Source of the DNA: Bifidobacterium breve
Lineage (GTDB): Bacteria > Actinomycetota > Actinomycetes > Nanopelagicales > Nanopelagicaceae
Reading direction: 5' to 3'
Assembly: GCA_945889195.1 (NCBI GenBank)
Contig: CAMDBB010000002.1
Coordinates: 62,001 to 126,000 of the forward strand
Length of the DNA stretch: 64,000 nucleotides
Under the pieces are notes generated by a model. The model worked only from the letters and a program-made list of their open reading frames with translations, was not told the origin of the DNA and searched no databases. The position numbers were made by a program, and so were the translations under genes. Positions 42,167 to 52,974 of this stretch are shown piece by piece; position 1 is the first letter of the stretch; each line of letters starts with the position of its first letter.

Positions 42167-43954
42167 CTAGTTCAATTGGCGTGCTGCATTGCGAGCAATG
42201 ACCGCAGCCAGCCGATCTTTTCGAGCTTGATAGACAGCCAATGAATGCTTAATGGCCTCATTAATCTCCGCAATCGTATCTACATTCTCACTCGGACGTG
42301 CACGGAGCTCTCGAATAGCTACTGATCTTGCGACACTGGCCTGAGGCGCTGTGATTCCTGCCTCTACTAATTGAGCGAAGACGAAATACCCGTGGGCTGC
42401 AACTTTGTCAACGGTGGCATATTTTAGGACAATTTTGCAAACATTCTTTAGATTCTGCTTCTCTTCTACAGTTAGCAAAGCGATATCGTCATTAATTAAA
42501 CTAATATTTTTTTCAGTTGCTCCAAAACACTCAACTTCTTTAAATAGTTGTGTTATTACGGGTTCACCACGTGCAAGTACTGCTTTGAGCTTCTCCTCAG
42601 CTGCTGCTACGCGCGCGCTGTGGGCAGCACGCGCTGCGGCTTCTCGTGCGGAAGCAGATTGAGCAGATTGAGCAGCAAGTTCCTCTTCGCTAGCTGGCAT
42701 TGTTATAGATATAGAGGCGGAAGAAGGCGAGGAAGTTCCCGCGCTATTGGAAGCAGTGACTGTGAATGTGTAGGCAGTTGAGGAACTCAAACCAGTAACA
42801 GTGATACTGCCAGAGCCGGCTTGCAGGAGTTGTCCTGTAAATGAACCCGGAGTGGAAGTCGCTGTATAAGTTTCAATTGTTGCTCCGCCATTGCTTGCGG
42901 GTGCGTTGAAAGAAATTGAAGCGCTCGTGGGCGATAGTGCAGTCGCCGTGCCAATGGTTGGTGCATCGGGCACCGTCAAATCTGGAGTAGCAACTAGACG
43001 ATAAGTACTGTTTCCTCCTGAAATAATATCTCCATTTGATGCAATCAGTAATCCTTGAAGAATATATCCCGAGGTAGAACTTAAATTAGTCAGAGTATTT
43101 GCGGAAAGTGCAGTTTGAAAGACAGTTCTAGACGTTGGCGCAATTACCTTGGTTGTTCCTCCGTATACATTCGCATAAATTGCATCAGACGCGTCTGCAT
43201 CAATGCCCGCATATCTAGTTGTACCAAAAGCAGTGAGTTTTTCTACCGTATTAGCTGTAACAGACTGCCCAACTAGTGTCCCTGTGCTCACTGGCATTAC
43301 GAAAACACCTTGTAAGCCCCATCCATCCGAGATAAAAATATTGCCCGAACTGTCAACAGCCAAATCCCAAAACCAATTTGATCCATTTGAGTAGAGAGTT
43401 TTTGATGTATTAGCAGTCACTGATTGCCCAAATAGAGTGCCTGATGCGACAGGCAAAACTGAAAAAGTTCCCGTTGCAATGTAGACACCAAAAAGGTTTC
43501 CAGAACTGTCAAAATCTAAACCACCACGAAGTCCCGTGCCGCTGGCTATTTGAGTCACGGTATTGACCGTTAGAGAAACTCCAAATATTGTTTGACCAGA
43601 GCTGGAAAGACCGTAAATATCTCCATTTGCTAGAGACCAAACTAAAATTCCGCCCGAACTTATTGCAATACCTGCAGGGTTTGAAACTGCAACGATGGTC
43701 TTAGGCGTTCCTGCCGTGACTGCCTGCCCAAAAAGCGTTCCTGTGGTGGCGGGAACAACCACGATTCCTTTTTTACTAGCATCGGAGTTGTGGTCGTCGG
43801 CAATATAAATATTGCCAGAGGAGTCCTCAGCCAAGCCCACCGGATATGCCAAGCTGTAAATCGTGGTTGCAGTCACTCCTGCGGAAGCCTGACTGATCGA
43901 AAAAAACGGCATAAGTAAAATCAATACCAGTAAAATTGATTTCCTTAAGTTCAT
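42167..43954 (-). CDS. secreted beta-propeller-like (NHL-type) + fibronectin type III protein
   Basis: Signal peptide; repeats SSGNIYIAD and TGTLFGQAVTANT; FN3 region VPDAPTIGTATALSPTSASISFNAPASNGGATIETYTATSTPG...; Ala-rich charged C-terminus. Confidence 0.8.
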   Translation of the reverse strand: MNLRKSILLVLILLMPFFSISQASAGVTATTIYSLAYPVGLAEDSSGNIYIADDHNSDASKKGIVVVPATTGTLFGQAVTAGTPKTIVAVSNPAGIAISSGGILVWSLANGDIYGLSSSGQTIFGVSLTVNTVTQIASGTGLRGGLDFDSSGNLFGVYIATGTFSVLPVASGTLFGQSVTANTSKTLYSNGSNWFWDLAVDSSGNIFISDGWGLQGVFVMPVSTGTLVGQSVTANTVEKLTAFGTTRYAGIDADASDAIYANVYGGTTKVIAPTSRTVFQTALSANTLTNLSSTSGYILQGLLIASNGDIISGGNSTYRLVATPDLTVPDAPTIGTATALSPTSASISFNAPASNGGATIETYTATSTPGSFTGQLLQAGSGSITVTGLSSSTAYTFTVTASNSAGTSSPSSASISITMPASEEELAAQSAQSASAREAAARAAHSARVAAAEEKLKAVLARGEPVITQLFKEVECFGATEKNISLINDDIALLTVEEKQNLKNVCKIVLKYATVDKVAAHGYFVFAQLVEAGITAPQASVARSVAIRELRARPSENVDTIAEINEAIKHSLAVYQARKDRLAAVIARNAARQLN

Positions 43955-44027
43955 TCCTTTTCCTTCGGCTGTTGATTCACCTGAGGAAGGGTAGTACAGC
44001 TCTCGCGCTTAGGCCTTGCGCCCTCGG

Positions 44028-44055
44028 GTCCCCATAGTCCAATGGCAGAGACAGA
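44028..44055 (+). repeat. inverted copy of the tRNA 5' half
   Basis: GTCCCCATAGTCCAATGGCAGAGACAGA matches tRNA positions 1-28 at 26/28 but lies on the plus strand. Confidence 0.92.
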
Positions 44056-44101
44056 TGGAGCGCGAGCTTGGCTCGAGCGAAGATTACTTGCCTGCGTAAC
44101 G

Positions 44102-44174
44102 TGCCCCCGATCGGACTCGAACCGATACTGGAAGGATTTTAAGTCCTCTGTCTCTGCCATTGGACTACGGGGGC
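44102..44174 (-). tRNA. tRNA with anticodon TAA and class I (short variable loop) structure; decodes as Leu, identity uncertain
   Basis: GCCCCCGTAGTCCAATGGCAGAGACAGAGGACTTAAAATCCTTCCAGTATCGGTTCGAGTCCGATCGGGGGCA; 7-bp acceptor, 5-bp anticodon and T stems, TTCGAGT loop, 5-nt variable loop. Confidence 0.85.
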
Positions 44175-44205
44175 CAATAGAAAGCGAATACTACTAGGTG
44201 AAAAG

Positions 44206-44919
44206 TTAGAGAATTCCCGCGAACTTAGCGCCTTTTTTGAGTACTGCATCGAGCATTGGCTTGGTGAGTTTGCCGGTAAATGTGTTCTGTTGACTTGGGT
44301 GATAACTACCGAGAATCAAATAGTCCACGTCATTATGTGAATACTTCAACGAGGCGCCATGGCCAAACTTTCCAGTGGGAACTTTATGTCCCTGATCTTT
44401 TAAGGATTTGATTAATACCTGCCACCCAAAGCTTCCGAGTGCGACAAAGGATCTGACTGTGGGAGCAATGAGTTGGAGTTCATTGATGAAAAATGGCGCG
44501 CAGGTATCTCGCTCATGCGTAGTGGGTTTGTTCTCAGGCGGTGCACAGCGAACTGCCATTGAGATGCGAGTATCGCAGAGCTCTTGTCCATCATCGCGTG
44601 AAGTCGAGGTAGGAATCTTGGCGATACCGATGCGGTGAAGAGATCCATAGAGCCAATCTCCAGATGAATCACCAGTAAAGATTCGTCCCGTGCGATTAGC
44701 ACCGTGCGCACCTGGCGCTAAACCAACGATGAGCATCTTGGGTTTTGTTGAGCCAAAGCCAGGTACAGGTTTACCCCAGTACTTTTCATTTTCATAGGAT
44801 TTGCGCTTAGTTACTGCGACTTCTTCTCGCCATTGCACAAGGCGTGGACATTGGTGACACTTCACAATTGCTTTATCGAGAAGTTCAATCGACTTATACA
44901 AGTGACCAAGCCATTCCAT
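44206..44919 (-). CDS. uracil-DNA glycosylase family 5-like (UDGb)
   Basis: CHQCPRLVQWREEVA, VGLAPGAHGANRTGRIFTGD, GSYHPSQQNTFTGKL; start at ATG 44919. Confidence 0.9.
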   Translation of the reverse strand: MEWLGHLYKSIELLDKAIVKCHQCPRLVQWREEVAVTKRKSYENEKYWGKPVPGFGSTKPKMLIVGLAPGAHGANRTGRIFTGDSSGDWLYGSLHRIGIAKIPTSTSRDDGQELCDTRISMAVRCAPPENKPTTHERDTCAPFFINELQLIAPTVRSFVALGSFGWQVLIKSLKDQGHKVPTGKFGHGASLKYSHNDVDYLILGSYHPSQQNTFTGKLTKPMLDAVLKKGAKFAGIL

Positions 44920-45802
44920 CGAGAATGTCAGATTCAGAGGCAACAAACTCAGTGGCACCAGTTGCAAGCATGATGCGAGAGAGAACAAGGGAACCTGCGC
45001 CAATCACATCAACGCGACCGGGGTGCATATAACCAAGGGCTTCACGATCTGCGCGGGTAGTTGATATGAACATCTTTGAGATGGCATGAGTTTTCTCAGC
45101 AGAGATGCGAGACAAGTGAATGGCGTAGCGATCGTAGGCAGGAAGATCTAGGGCTGCTGCAGCAACTGTTGTGGCAGTTCCGGCTACTGCAATAAGCGTC
45201 TTTGCCTGAGTAATAGGAACAATCTTTGCAGCCTGAGCAATTGCTTCATCGATATCTTCAATCGCTGCAGCAATCTGGCCTGGGTCTGGATCTCCTCCAG
45301 TGAAGTGGCGCTCTGACATACGGACACAACCGATATTCATGCTCTTAGCGAACTCAACAGATGAGGTACCAAAGACAAATTCAGTAGATCCGCCACCGAT
45401 ATCAATAACGAGAAATGGTCCTTCGTTCTTATTGAAATCTTTAGTTGCTCCTTGGAATGAGAGCGCAGCTTCTACTTCACCTGGAATTACTTCAGGTTCA
45501 ATGCCAAGACGCTCTTTGACGCCATTGATAAAGAGATCACGGTTGGTGGCATCGCGGGTTGCACTGGTGGCGCAGAAGCGAATCTTTTCAACACCTTTAG
45601 CTGCAATCTGAAGGGCGTACTTATCAACGGCTGCAAGAGTGCGGGCTATGGCATCTGGATGAAACTGCCCTGTCTTATCAACGCCTTGGCCAAGTCTGAC
45701 GATTTCCATATCGCGAACAATTTCGCGAAAATTTGTGCCATCAACATCGGCAATCAGTAAGCGAATTGAATTGGTGCCACAATCGATTGCTGCTACTCGC
45801 AT
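44894..45802 (-). CDS. Ppx/GppA exopolyphosphatase family protein
   Basis: MRVAAIDCGTNSIRLLIADVDG, FLVIDIGGGSTEFVFG. Confidence 0.93.
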   Translation of the reverse strand: MRVAAIDCGTNSIRLLIADVDGTNFREIVRDMEIVRLGQGVDKTGQFHPDAIARTLAAVDKYALQIAAKGVEKIRFCATSATRDATNRDLFINGVKERLGIEPEVIPGEVEAALSFQGATKDFNKNEGPFLVIDIGGGSTEFVFGTSSVEFAKSMNIGCVRMSERHFTGGDPDPGQIAAAIEDIDEAIAQAAKIVPITQAKTLIAVAGTATTVAAAALDLPAYDRYAIHLSRISAEKTHAISKMFISTTRADREALGYMHPGRVDVIGAGSLVLSRIMLATGATEFVASESDILDGMAWSLV

Positions 45803-46293
45803 GGAATGTGCTTCCACCAATTAGGAAGTTCAGCAAGAGCTTCATCTCCGAGTGGATTAACTCCAGGACCTGCAGATAGTGAGTGAGCGATGAGCGAATG
45901 TAGGCACTTCACGCGCGTTGGCATTCCGCCTGCAGAAATATTTTCAATTTCAGGAACATCAATCTTGAGCGCAGAGCGCGCAGCGATGTAATCATCGTGG
46001 GCTGCTGCATATGCGCCAGCTAGCTCTGCATCGGTTTCAAGTCGTTTCGACATTGATTCCATCATGCCGGTCGTTTCTAGCGTTGAAATCGCAGCAGTTA
46101 AACGTGGGCAAGTTGCGTAATAAAAGGTGGGGAAAGGTTCGCGATCAGAAAGTCTTGGTGGAGTTTCAACGACAGCAGGTTTTCCGCATGGGCAGCGGTA
46201 AGAGATTGCGTGAACATCACGAGGAGTGCGCCCTAACTGGTTTTCTATTGTGTCAAGATCGGCTTGGGATGCGGTGCGACTCTCTAAGCTCAC
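45793..46293 (-). CDS. DUF501 domain protein
   Basis: LGRTPRDVHAISYRCPCGKPAVVETPPRL...PFPTFYYATCPRL. Confidence 0.9.
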   Translation of the reverse strand: MSLESRTASQADLDTIENQLGRTPRDVHAISYRCPCGKPAVVETPPRLSDREPFPTFYYATCPRLTAAISTLETTGMMESMSKRLETDAELAGAYAAAHDDYIAARSALKIDVPEIENISAGGMPTRVKCLHSLIAHSLSAGPGVNPLGDEALAELPNWWKHIPCE

Positions 46294-46736
46294 TGCTTAC
46301 CTGCTTCAGTGATTGAGGCGATCATGCGGGTGTACCAAGGTTGTCCTTCAGGAAGATTTGATACGACATCATTTTCAACTGGGGCATCAGAGTTAATTCC
46401 ATCTTCGCCAGTGACGATGTATTGACGTTCACCTGGCATGACAAAGTGAAGGCGTTCACGCGCTTGCGACTTTACGTAATCAGGATCTTGCCAGAGAGTA
46501 AGTTCTTTGCGGGCGGCATCGAGGGCTGCACGGTCGCTAGAGAGTTGAGATTCAAGAGCGTTGATCTGAGCGCGCTGTACGAAGTAGCTCTTAATGGGAG
46601 GTGCGAGAAAGAGCGCCAACATAAAGAAGATTGCAGCAACAGCAAAAGCTCTACCCGATCCCCGATTGCGATTGAAGTTTAAGTTACGCGAACGGTAACT
46701 CTTACCTCTCTTGCGACTAGGGGATCTACGAGCCAT
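46290..46736 (-). CDS. septum formation initiator family protein (FtsB/DivIC-like)
   Basis: One TM, coiled coil, DPDYVKSQARERLHFVMPGERQYIV. Confidence 0.9.
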   Translation of the reverse strand: MARRSPSRKRGKSYRSRNLNFNRNRGSGRAFAVAAIFFMLALFLAPPIKSYFVQRAQINALESQLSSDRAALDAARKELTLWQDPDYVKSQARERLHFVMPGERQYIVTGEDGINSDAPVENDVVSNLPEGQPWYTRMIASITEAGKQ

Positions 46737-46742
46737 TGTCTC

Positions 46743-48062
<1,320 letters not shown>

Positions 48063-48099
48063 TCAACGCTGAACGTTAGGAGGTAATCCTATCGCGAAG

Positions 48100-48747
48100 T
48101 TAGGTGTGCTTTTCGGCAGTTTCAATCTCGCGGATCATCTCGCGCGCCTTGGCACGGAGGGCGTTTTCAGGGTCAATCCCATTTTCATGAGCCCAGGCAA
48201 TCACTGATGCGAGTGCATCCCCCACAGATTTTTCACTCGCTGCGCTATCGCTTGTATGTGAATCAATTTTCAGTGCGACGTTGTATTTTTCAGCGCGATA
48301 GAGAATTTTGGCAACGAGCGGAAGAGCTGGTTGAGACATTGCAATCCCATCAACTGCTGAAGTGCGCCCCTTTTCGCGAGCTTTAATCGCTTCCCAATTT
48401 TCAATGATTTCATCGGTGCCACTGACTTCGAGGTTCTCAAAGACATGTGGGTGGCGGCTAATTAACTTATCTGCGATAGCACCAGCTACATCATCAATAG
48501 TGAATGGGTCTGTGGGATGGTCTTGCGCAATGCGTGAATGGAAATAGACCTGCAGCAAGACATCGCCAAGTTCTTCACGCATACCGGCGCGATCATCAGT
48601 TTCGATGGCATCGATAAATTCGTATGATTCTTCGAGTAGGTACTTAATGAGTGATTGGTGAGTCTGTTCGGCATCCCAAGGACAACCGCCTGGTGAGCGG
48701 AGTCGATCCATTACCTCTACAAGTCGAAGAAGCTCTGAACCTGCCAT
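48100..48747 (-). CDS. mazG: MazG family nucleotide pyrophosphohydrolase
   Basis: LRSPGGCPWDAEQTHQSLIKYLLEESYEFIDAIE, EELGDVLLQVYFHSRIA. Confidence 0.94.
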   Translation of the reverse strand: MAGSELLRLVEVMDRLRSPGGCPWDAEQTHQSLIKYLLEESYEFIDAIETDDRAGMREELGDVLLQVYFHSRIAQDHPTDPFTIDDVAGAIADKLISRHPHVFENLEVSGTDEIIENWEAIKAREKGRTSAVDGIAMSQPALPLVAKILYRAEKYNVALKIDSHTSDSAASEKSVGDALASVIAWAHENGIDPENALRAKAREMIREIETAEKHT

Positions 48748-48756
48748 GAGTAAAAA

Positions 48757-49383
48757 CTAGTTACCGGAAGGAACTACTGCAGATCCTGCTGAATCTTTAG
48801 CCACGATGTCACCTTGTTCAATATCCCAGATGCCGTAGCGAGGGTTGACGGTGACTTTGAGTTCCTTAGCTTTCGCAGTAACTAACTGTCCGATGCGCGC
48901 TGAAACTTCTTCATCAGGGATACCTGATTGGCGTAGAGCTTCTGCAATCAGATCTGAAGTCATAACTGCCTTGACATACTTCTCAAAGTTAGAAGGTGCG
49001 ATATTTGCCGCCACCAAGTTACGAGGAAGTTGGCTCTCGCCGCCAACCTGGGTAATCAACTCAGCTTTGCGCTGATCAATCTGTGTTGGAGTAATCTCAA
49101 TTTTGAGCTCTTTAGCAATCTCTACAAAGAGCTGAGTAATAATGGTGAAACGTAATTGACCGCGGTTGAGTTCTTCACCTGTCGTGAGCTGCAATCCTTC
49201 TGTATCAATATTGACACGCTCTGCAAGAACTTCATCAACAACAGCTTGTGCATCTGCCTGCGAGATCGTGACATCTCCAATAGTTGCTGCGCTATCGATT
49301 CGTCCGCACCCTGTAAGCGCTAGAACTGAGATAACACCTAGGAGTGCTAGAAACTTCTTCACGTAGAGCTCGCTTTCATTCAT
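48757..49383 (-). CDS. SurA N-terminal-like lipoprotein
   Basis: LLGVISVLALTGCG lipobox; AATIGDVTISQADAQAVVDEV; exact start uncertain (ATG 49383 or GTG 49362). Confidence 0.75.
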   Translation of the reverse strand: MNESELYVKKFLALLGVISVLALTGCGRIDSAATIGDVTISQADAQAVVDEVLAERVNIDTEGLQLTTGEELNRGQLRFTIITQLFVEIAKELKIEITPTQIDQRKAELITQVGGESQLPRNLVAANIAPSNFEKYVKAVMTSDLIAEALRQSGIPDEEVSARIGQLVTAKAKELKVTVNPRYGIWDIEQGDIVAKDSAGSAVVPSGN

Positions 49384-49385
49384 TC

Positions 49386-52300
49386 TTACTCTGTTAGCTG
49401 ATGCAGGGAGGCTGATGCCCAATCCAGAAGAGAAGTATCCCCTAAAACTTTGGATCCTTCTGCCGTAGGAGTCCATGCGGCCGCACGGGGAATTGCAATC
49501 ATCACAGTATTTGTGGCGGTCTTATAGAGCGAGCCAGGGAAGAGTCGGTTGAGGCGGAGCTGCTTTGATTCAGGCAGAACCAGCGGAGAAATTCGTAAGA
49601 ACTTTCCAGCAGCCACAACTTCTGAAATACCTAACGATTTAGCAAAGGCGCGAAGTTGGGCAACCACAAGCAGTGATTGCGCTTCAGCGGGAAGTTCGCC
49701 GAAGCGATCGACTAACTCTTCGCGAATGGACTCAACATCTTCTTTACTGCGCACATCTGCCAGGCGGCGGTATAAATCTAGGCGCAAACGTTCGCCCGGT
49801 ACATACTCTTGAGATAGGTGTGCGTTGACTGGTAGTTCAACTTTGCATTCGTGGTTTTTTTCATCAGTTTCGATGATTCCAGTTTTGTAATCGTGGACTG
49901 CCTCACCGACCATACGCATATAAAGATCAAAGCCAACATCGGCGATATGGCCTGATTGTTCACCACCCAATAGATTGCCGGCGCCGCGAATTTCTAGATC
50001 CTTTAAAGCAACGCGCATGCCAGAACCTAAATCGGTATTGGTGGCGATTGTCTTCAGGCGATCGAGTGCGACCTCAGAGAGCGGTTGATCTGCGGGGTAG
50101 AGGAAATATGCATAAGCGCGTTCGCGACCGCGTCCAACGCGACCGCGTAATTGATGTAGCTGGGAAAGGCCAAAGTTGTCAGCGCGCTCAACAATGAGCG
50201 TGTTGGCATTTGCAATATCGAGACCACTTTCAACAATGGTTGTACATACCAAGATATCGAAGTCGCGATTCCAGAATGCCAGAATCACATCTTCTAAAGC
50301 TGCTTCTCCCATCTGACCATGTGCAATACGAATCCGAGCTTCTGGTACCAACTCTTGAATCTTGGCAGCGGCGCGATCAATGGATTCAACTCGGTTATGG
50401 AGATAGAAAATCTGGCCATCGCGCAGTAGTTCGCGGTGGATAGCCGCTTTTATCTGCGCATCATCGGCAGGTCCTACATAGGTCAAAATGGGATGACGTT
50501 CCTCAGGTGGAGTCGTAATCGTCGACATCTCGCGGATACCGGTAACTGCCATCTCAAGTGTGCGCGGAATAGGCGTTGCCGACATTGCCAGCACATCTAC
50601 CGTTGTGCGCATTTTTTTGAGCGACTCTTTCTGCTCGACTCCAAATCGCTGTTCTTCATCGACAACTACAAGACCGAGATCTTTAAAGGTGACATCTTGC
50701 GATAACAACCTGTGGGTACCAACGACAACATCGATAGAGCCAGCAGCTAACTCTTGCAGTATCTCTTTACTCTCTTTGGCAGTGTTAAATCGAGATAGCC
50801 CTGCAACGCGGATAGGAAATCCAGAATAACGTTCTGCAAAGGTCTTTGAATGTTGCTGTACTAGAAGCGTTGTCGGAACAAGTACTGCTACCTGCTTTCC
50901 ATCTTGCACCGCTTTAAAGGCAGCTCGAATAGCAATCTCTGTCTTTCCATATCCAACATCGCCACAGATGATGCGATCCATTGGGTAGGGACGTTCCATA
51001 TCGCGCTTTACATCTTCAATCGTTGAAAGTTGATCGGGCGTTTCGATGTAAGAGAAGGCATCTTCTAGCTCGCGCTGCCAAGGAGTATCGGCAGAAAAGG
51101 CAAAGCCAGGTGCGCTGGTACGCGCTGCATACAAACGGATTAACTCACCAGCAATTTGGCGCACAGCTTTACGCGCACGACCCTTTGCCTTGTGCCATTC
51201 ACCGCTGCCGATACGGTGCACTGTCGGAGTCTCGCCACCAACATATTTACTTACCTGTTCCAAGGTATCGGTCGGAACAAAGATGCGATCACCGGGTTGG
51301 CCACGTTTTGCAGGCGCATATTCAATAACCAAGTATTCGCGGGTTACTCCCCCAACAGTTCTCTGAATAAGTTCTACATATCTACCAATTCCATGTTGCT
51401 CATGAACAACGAAATCTCCTGAGCGCAGCTCTAGTGGATCAATTGCTTGCTTTCGCTTAGAAGGCATGCGCGCATCTTTTGTTGTGGTCTTACTGCCTGA
51501 TAAGTCGCGCTCTGTAACGACCAAGATGCCGGCGCGATCGCTATGGAATCCAAAGCCAAGAGTTGATTGCGTAATGTGAATAGAGCCCTTTGTTGGTGTG
51601 GCTTTGAGCGATTGCACCATCTGTACAGGAAGGTCTGCATCACGGAAGATGCCGGCATAGCGTTCAGCCATACCGTGGCCAACTGTCGAAAAGATAACGC
51701 TCTCATGAGCTTCTAGACCGGTACGTAAAAGTTCGCAGAGCGCCTCAACGTTTCCGCGCATCGGATCAATCGCTGCAATATCGAGAAAATGTGCATCGGT
51801 ATCGAGATCGCTACCGAATGGGTTGAGCGCTCCGATACGTAATCCCAGCGTTGTTAACTCTTCATGTAGGGACTCCCAAGAAAGATAAGTAACTTTCTCA
51901 ACATGAAGAGGCGCACTGGCGCCAATGGCAGCGTTTGACCAAGATGCTTCTAGAAATTCTTCATTGGTTTCGATGAGATCTGCAGTCCGAGAACGGATTC
52001 GCTCGCCATCAATAAAGAGTATCTCTGTCTGCGCTGGCATGCGTTGTGCGATGGTGTTGAAGTCATCAGTCAATAATGGGATGAGTGATTCCATGCCATC
52101 GACGGTGATGCCCTCTGCAATCTTTCCGATGATTTCGAGCGCGCCCGGATATTGGCTCTTGAGCTTTTCAGCGCGCGCAGAGATTTCGTCGTTAAGTAAA
52201 AATTCGCGGCAGGGCAGAATGGAGAGTTTTCCAATGACCGCTTCACTTGTGCGCTGATCTGCGACTTCAAAGTAGCGCAGCTCTTCAATCTCATCACCAA

Positions 52301-52862
52301 AGAAATCGATACGAACTGGATGCATGGCAAGCGGTAAGAAGACATCGACGATTCCACCGCGCACTGCAAATTCACCACGTTTTTCAACGAGGTCTGTTCT
52401 TGTAAATGCCAGCTCTGTCAGATGGGTGATGAGTTCGGTTAAGCCAATCTCTTGGCCAATTTCAAGAGTCCAGAGTGGTTCTGTGGCGAGAGTTGCAATA
52501 AAGCGATGGATTACTGCGCGCACTGGTGCAACCACAACTGGATGTGCAGCATCGGAAAGCTGTAGCGAATACAGCGTTGCAATTCTCTGAGCAACTGTGT
52601 CACTGCGTGGACTTAGTCGTTCGTGTGGAAGCGTTTCCCAAGCAGGAAATTCATAGACACGAGAATGTAGATCGCGCAGACTTTCAGCAAGATCTTCGGC
52701 AGAACGTGAAGAGCTGGTGACCACCAAGACGGGGTGTTGCTGCGCTTTGAGAGCGATCAAAAATGGATAGCTCGGAGGTGCTGCGATGATTTTGGCTGAA
52801 TCAGATTCGAGCGCTGCAAGGACTTCAGTATCACTATGTAATACAGGAAGAATTCCTCTCAT
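49386..52862 (-). CDS. mfd: transcription-repair coupling factor
   Basis: CarD-like domain LRSGDFVVHEQHGIGRY, helicase motifs DVGYGKTEIAIRAAF, DEEQRFGV; start uncertain (ORF extends to 52937). Confidence 0.96.
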   Translation of the reverse strand: MRGILPVLHSDTEVLAALESDSAKIIAAPPSYPFLIALKAQQHPVLVVTSSSRSAEDLAESLRDLHSRVYEFPAWETLPHERLSPRSDTVAQRIATLYSLQLSDAAHPVVVAPVRAVIHRFIATLATEPLWTLEIGQEIGLTELITHLTELAFTRTDLVEKRGEFAVRGGIVDVFLPLAMHPVRIDFFGDEIEELRYFEVADQRTSEAVIGKLSILPCREFLLNDEISARAEKLKSQYPGALEIIGKIAEGITVDGMESLIPLLTDDFNTIAQRMPAQTEILFIDGERIRSRTADLIETNEEFLEASWSNAAIGASAPLHVEKVTYLSWESLHEELTTLGLRIGALNPFGSDLDTDAHFLDIAAIDPMRGNVEALCELLRTGLEAHESVIFSTVGHGMAERYAGIFRDADLPVQMVQSLKATPTKGSIHITQSTLGFGFHSDRAGILVVTERDLSGSKTTTKDARMPSKRKQAIDPLELRSGDFVVHEQHGIGRYVELIQRTVGGVTREYLVIEYAPAKRGQPGDRIFVPTDTLEQVSKYVGGETPTVHRIGSGEWHKAKGRARKAVRQIAGELIRLYAARTSAPGFAFSADTPWQRELEDAFSYIETPDQLSTIEDVKRDMERPYPMDRIICGDVGYGKTEIAIRAAFKAVQDGKQVAVLVPTTLLVQQHSKTFAERYSGFPIRVAGLSRFNTAKESKEILQELAAGSIDVVVGTHRLLSQDVTFKDLGLVVVDEEQRFGVEQKESLKKMRTTVDVLAMSATPIPRTLEMAVTGIREMSTITTPPEERHPILTYVGPADDAQIKAAIHRELLRDGQIFYLHNRVESIDRAAAKIQELVPEARIRIAHGQMGEAALEDVILAFWNRDFDILVCTTIVESGLDIANANTLIVERADNFGLSQLHQLRGRVGRGRERAYAYFLYPADQPLSEVALDRLKTIATNTDLGSGMRVALKDLEIRGAGNLLGGEQSGHIADVGFDLYMRMVGEAVHDYKTGIIETDEKNHECKVELPVNAHLSQEYVPGERLRLDLYRRLADVRSKEDVESIREELVDRFGELPAEAQSLLVVAQLRAFAKSLGISEVVAAGKFLRISPLVLPESKQLRLNRLFPGSLYKTATNTVMIAIPRAAAWTPTAEGSKVLGDTSLLDWASASLHQLTE

Positions 52863-52974
52863 AGAAAGCGCCTCCAAACGACTCCCGGCAAACGACTCAA
52901 AGCCCCGCTTCACAAAGTGAGGGGGGCGAACAATCACAGTCTACCGACCTCGCTCAACCTGCGATAATTCGCAG

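Noticed and set aside
43951-44160. 69-aa ORF in the track
   Set aside because: It runs through the tRNA and the inverted half-tRNA, has no family features, and its frame is explained by RNA-gene sequence.
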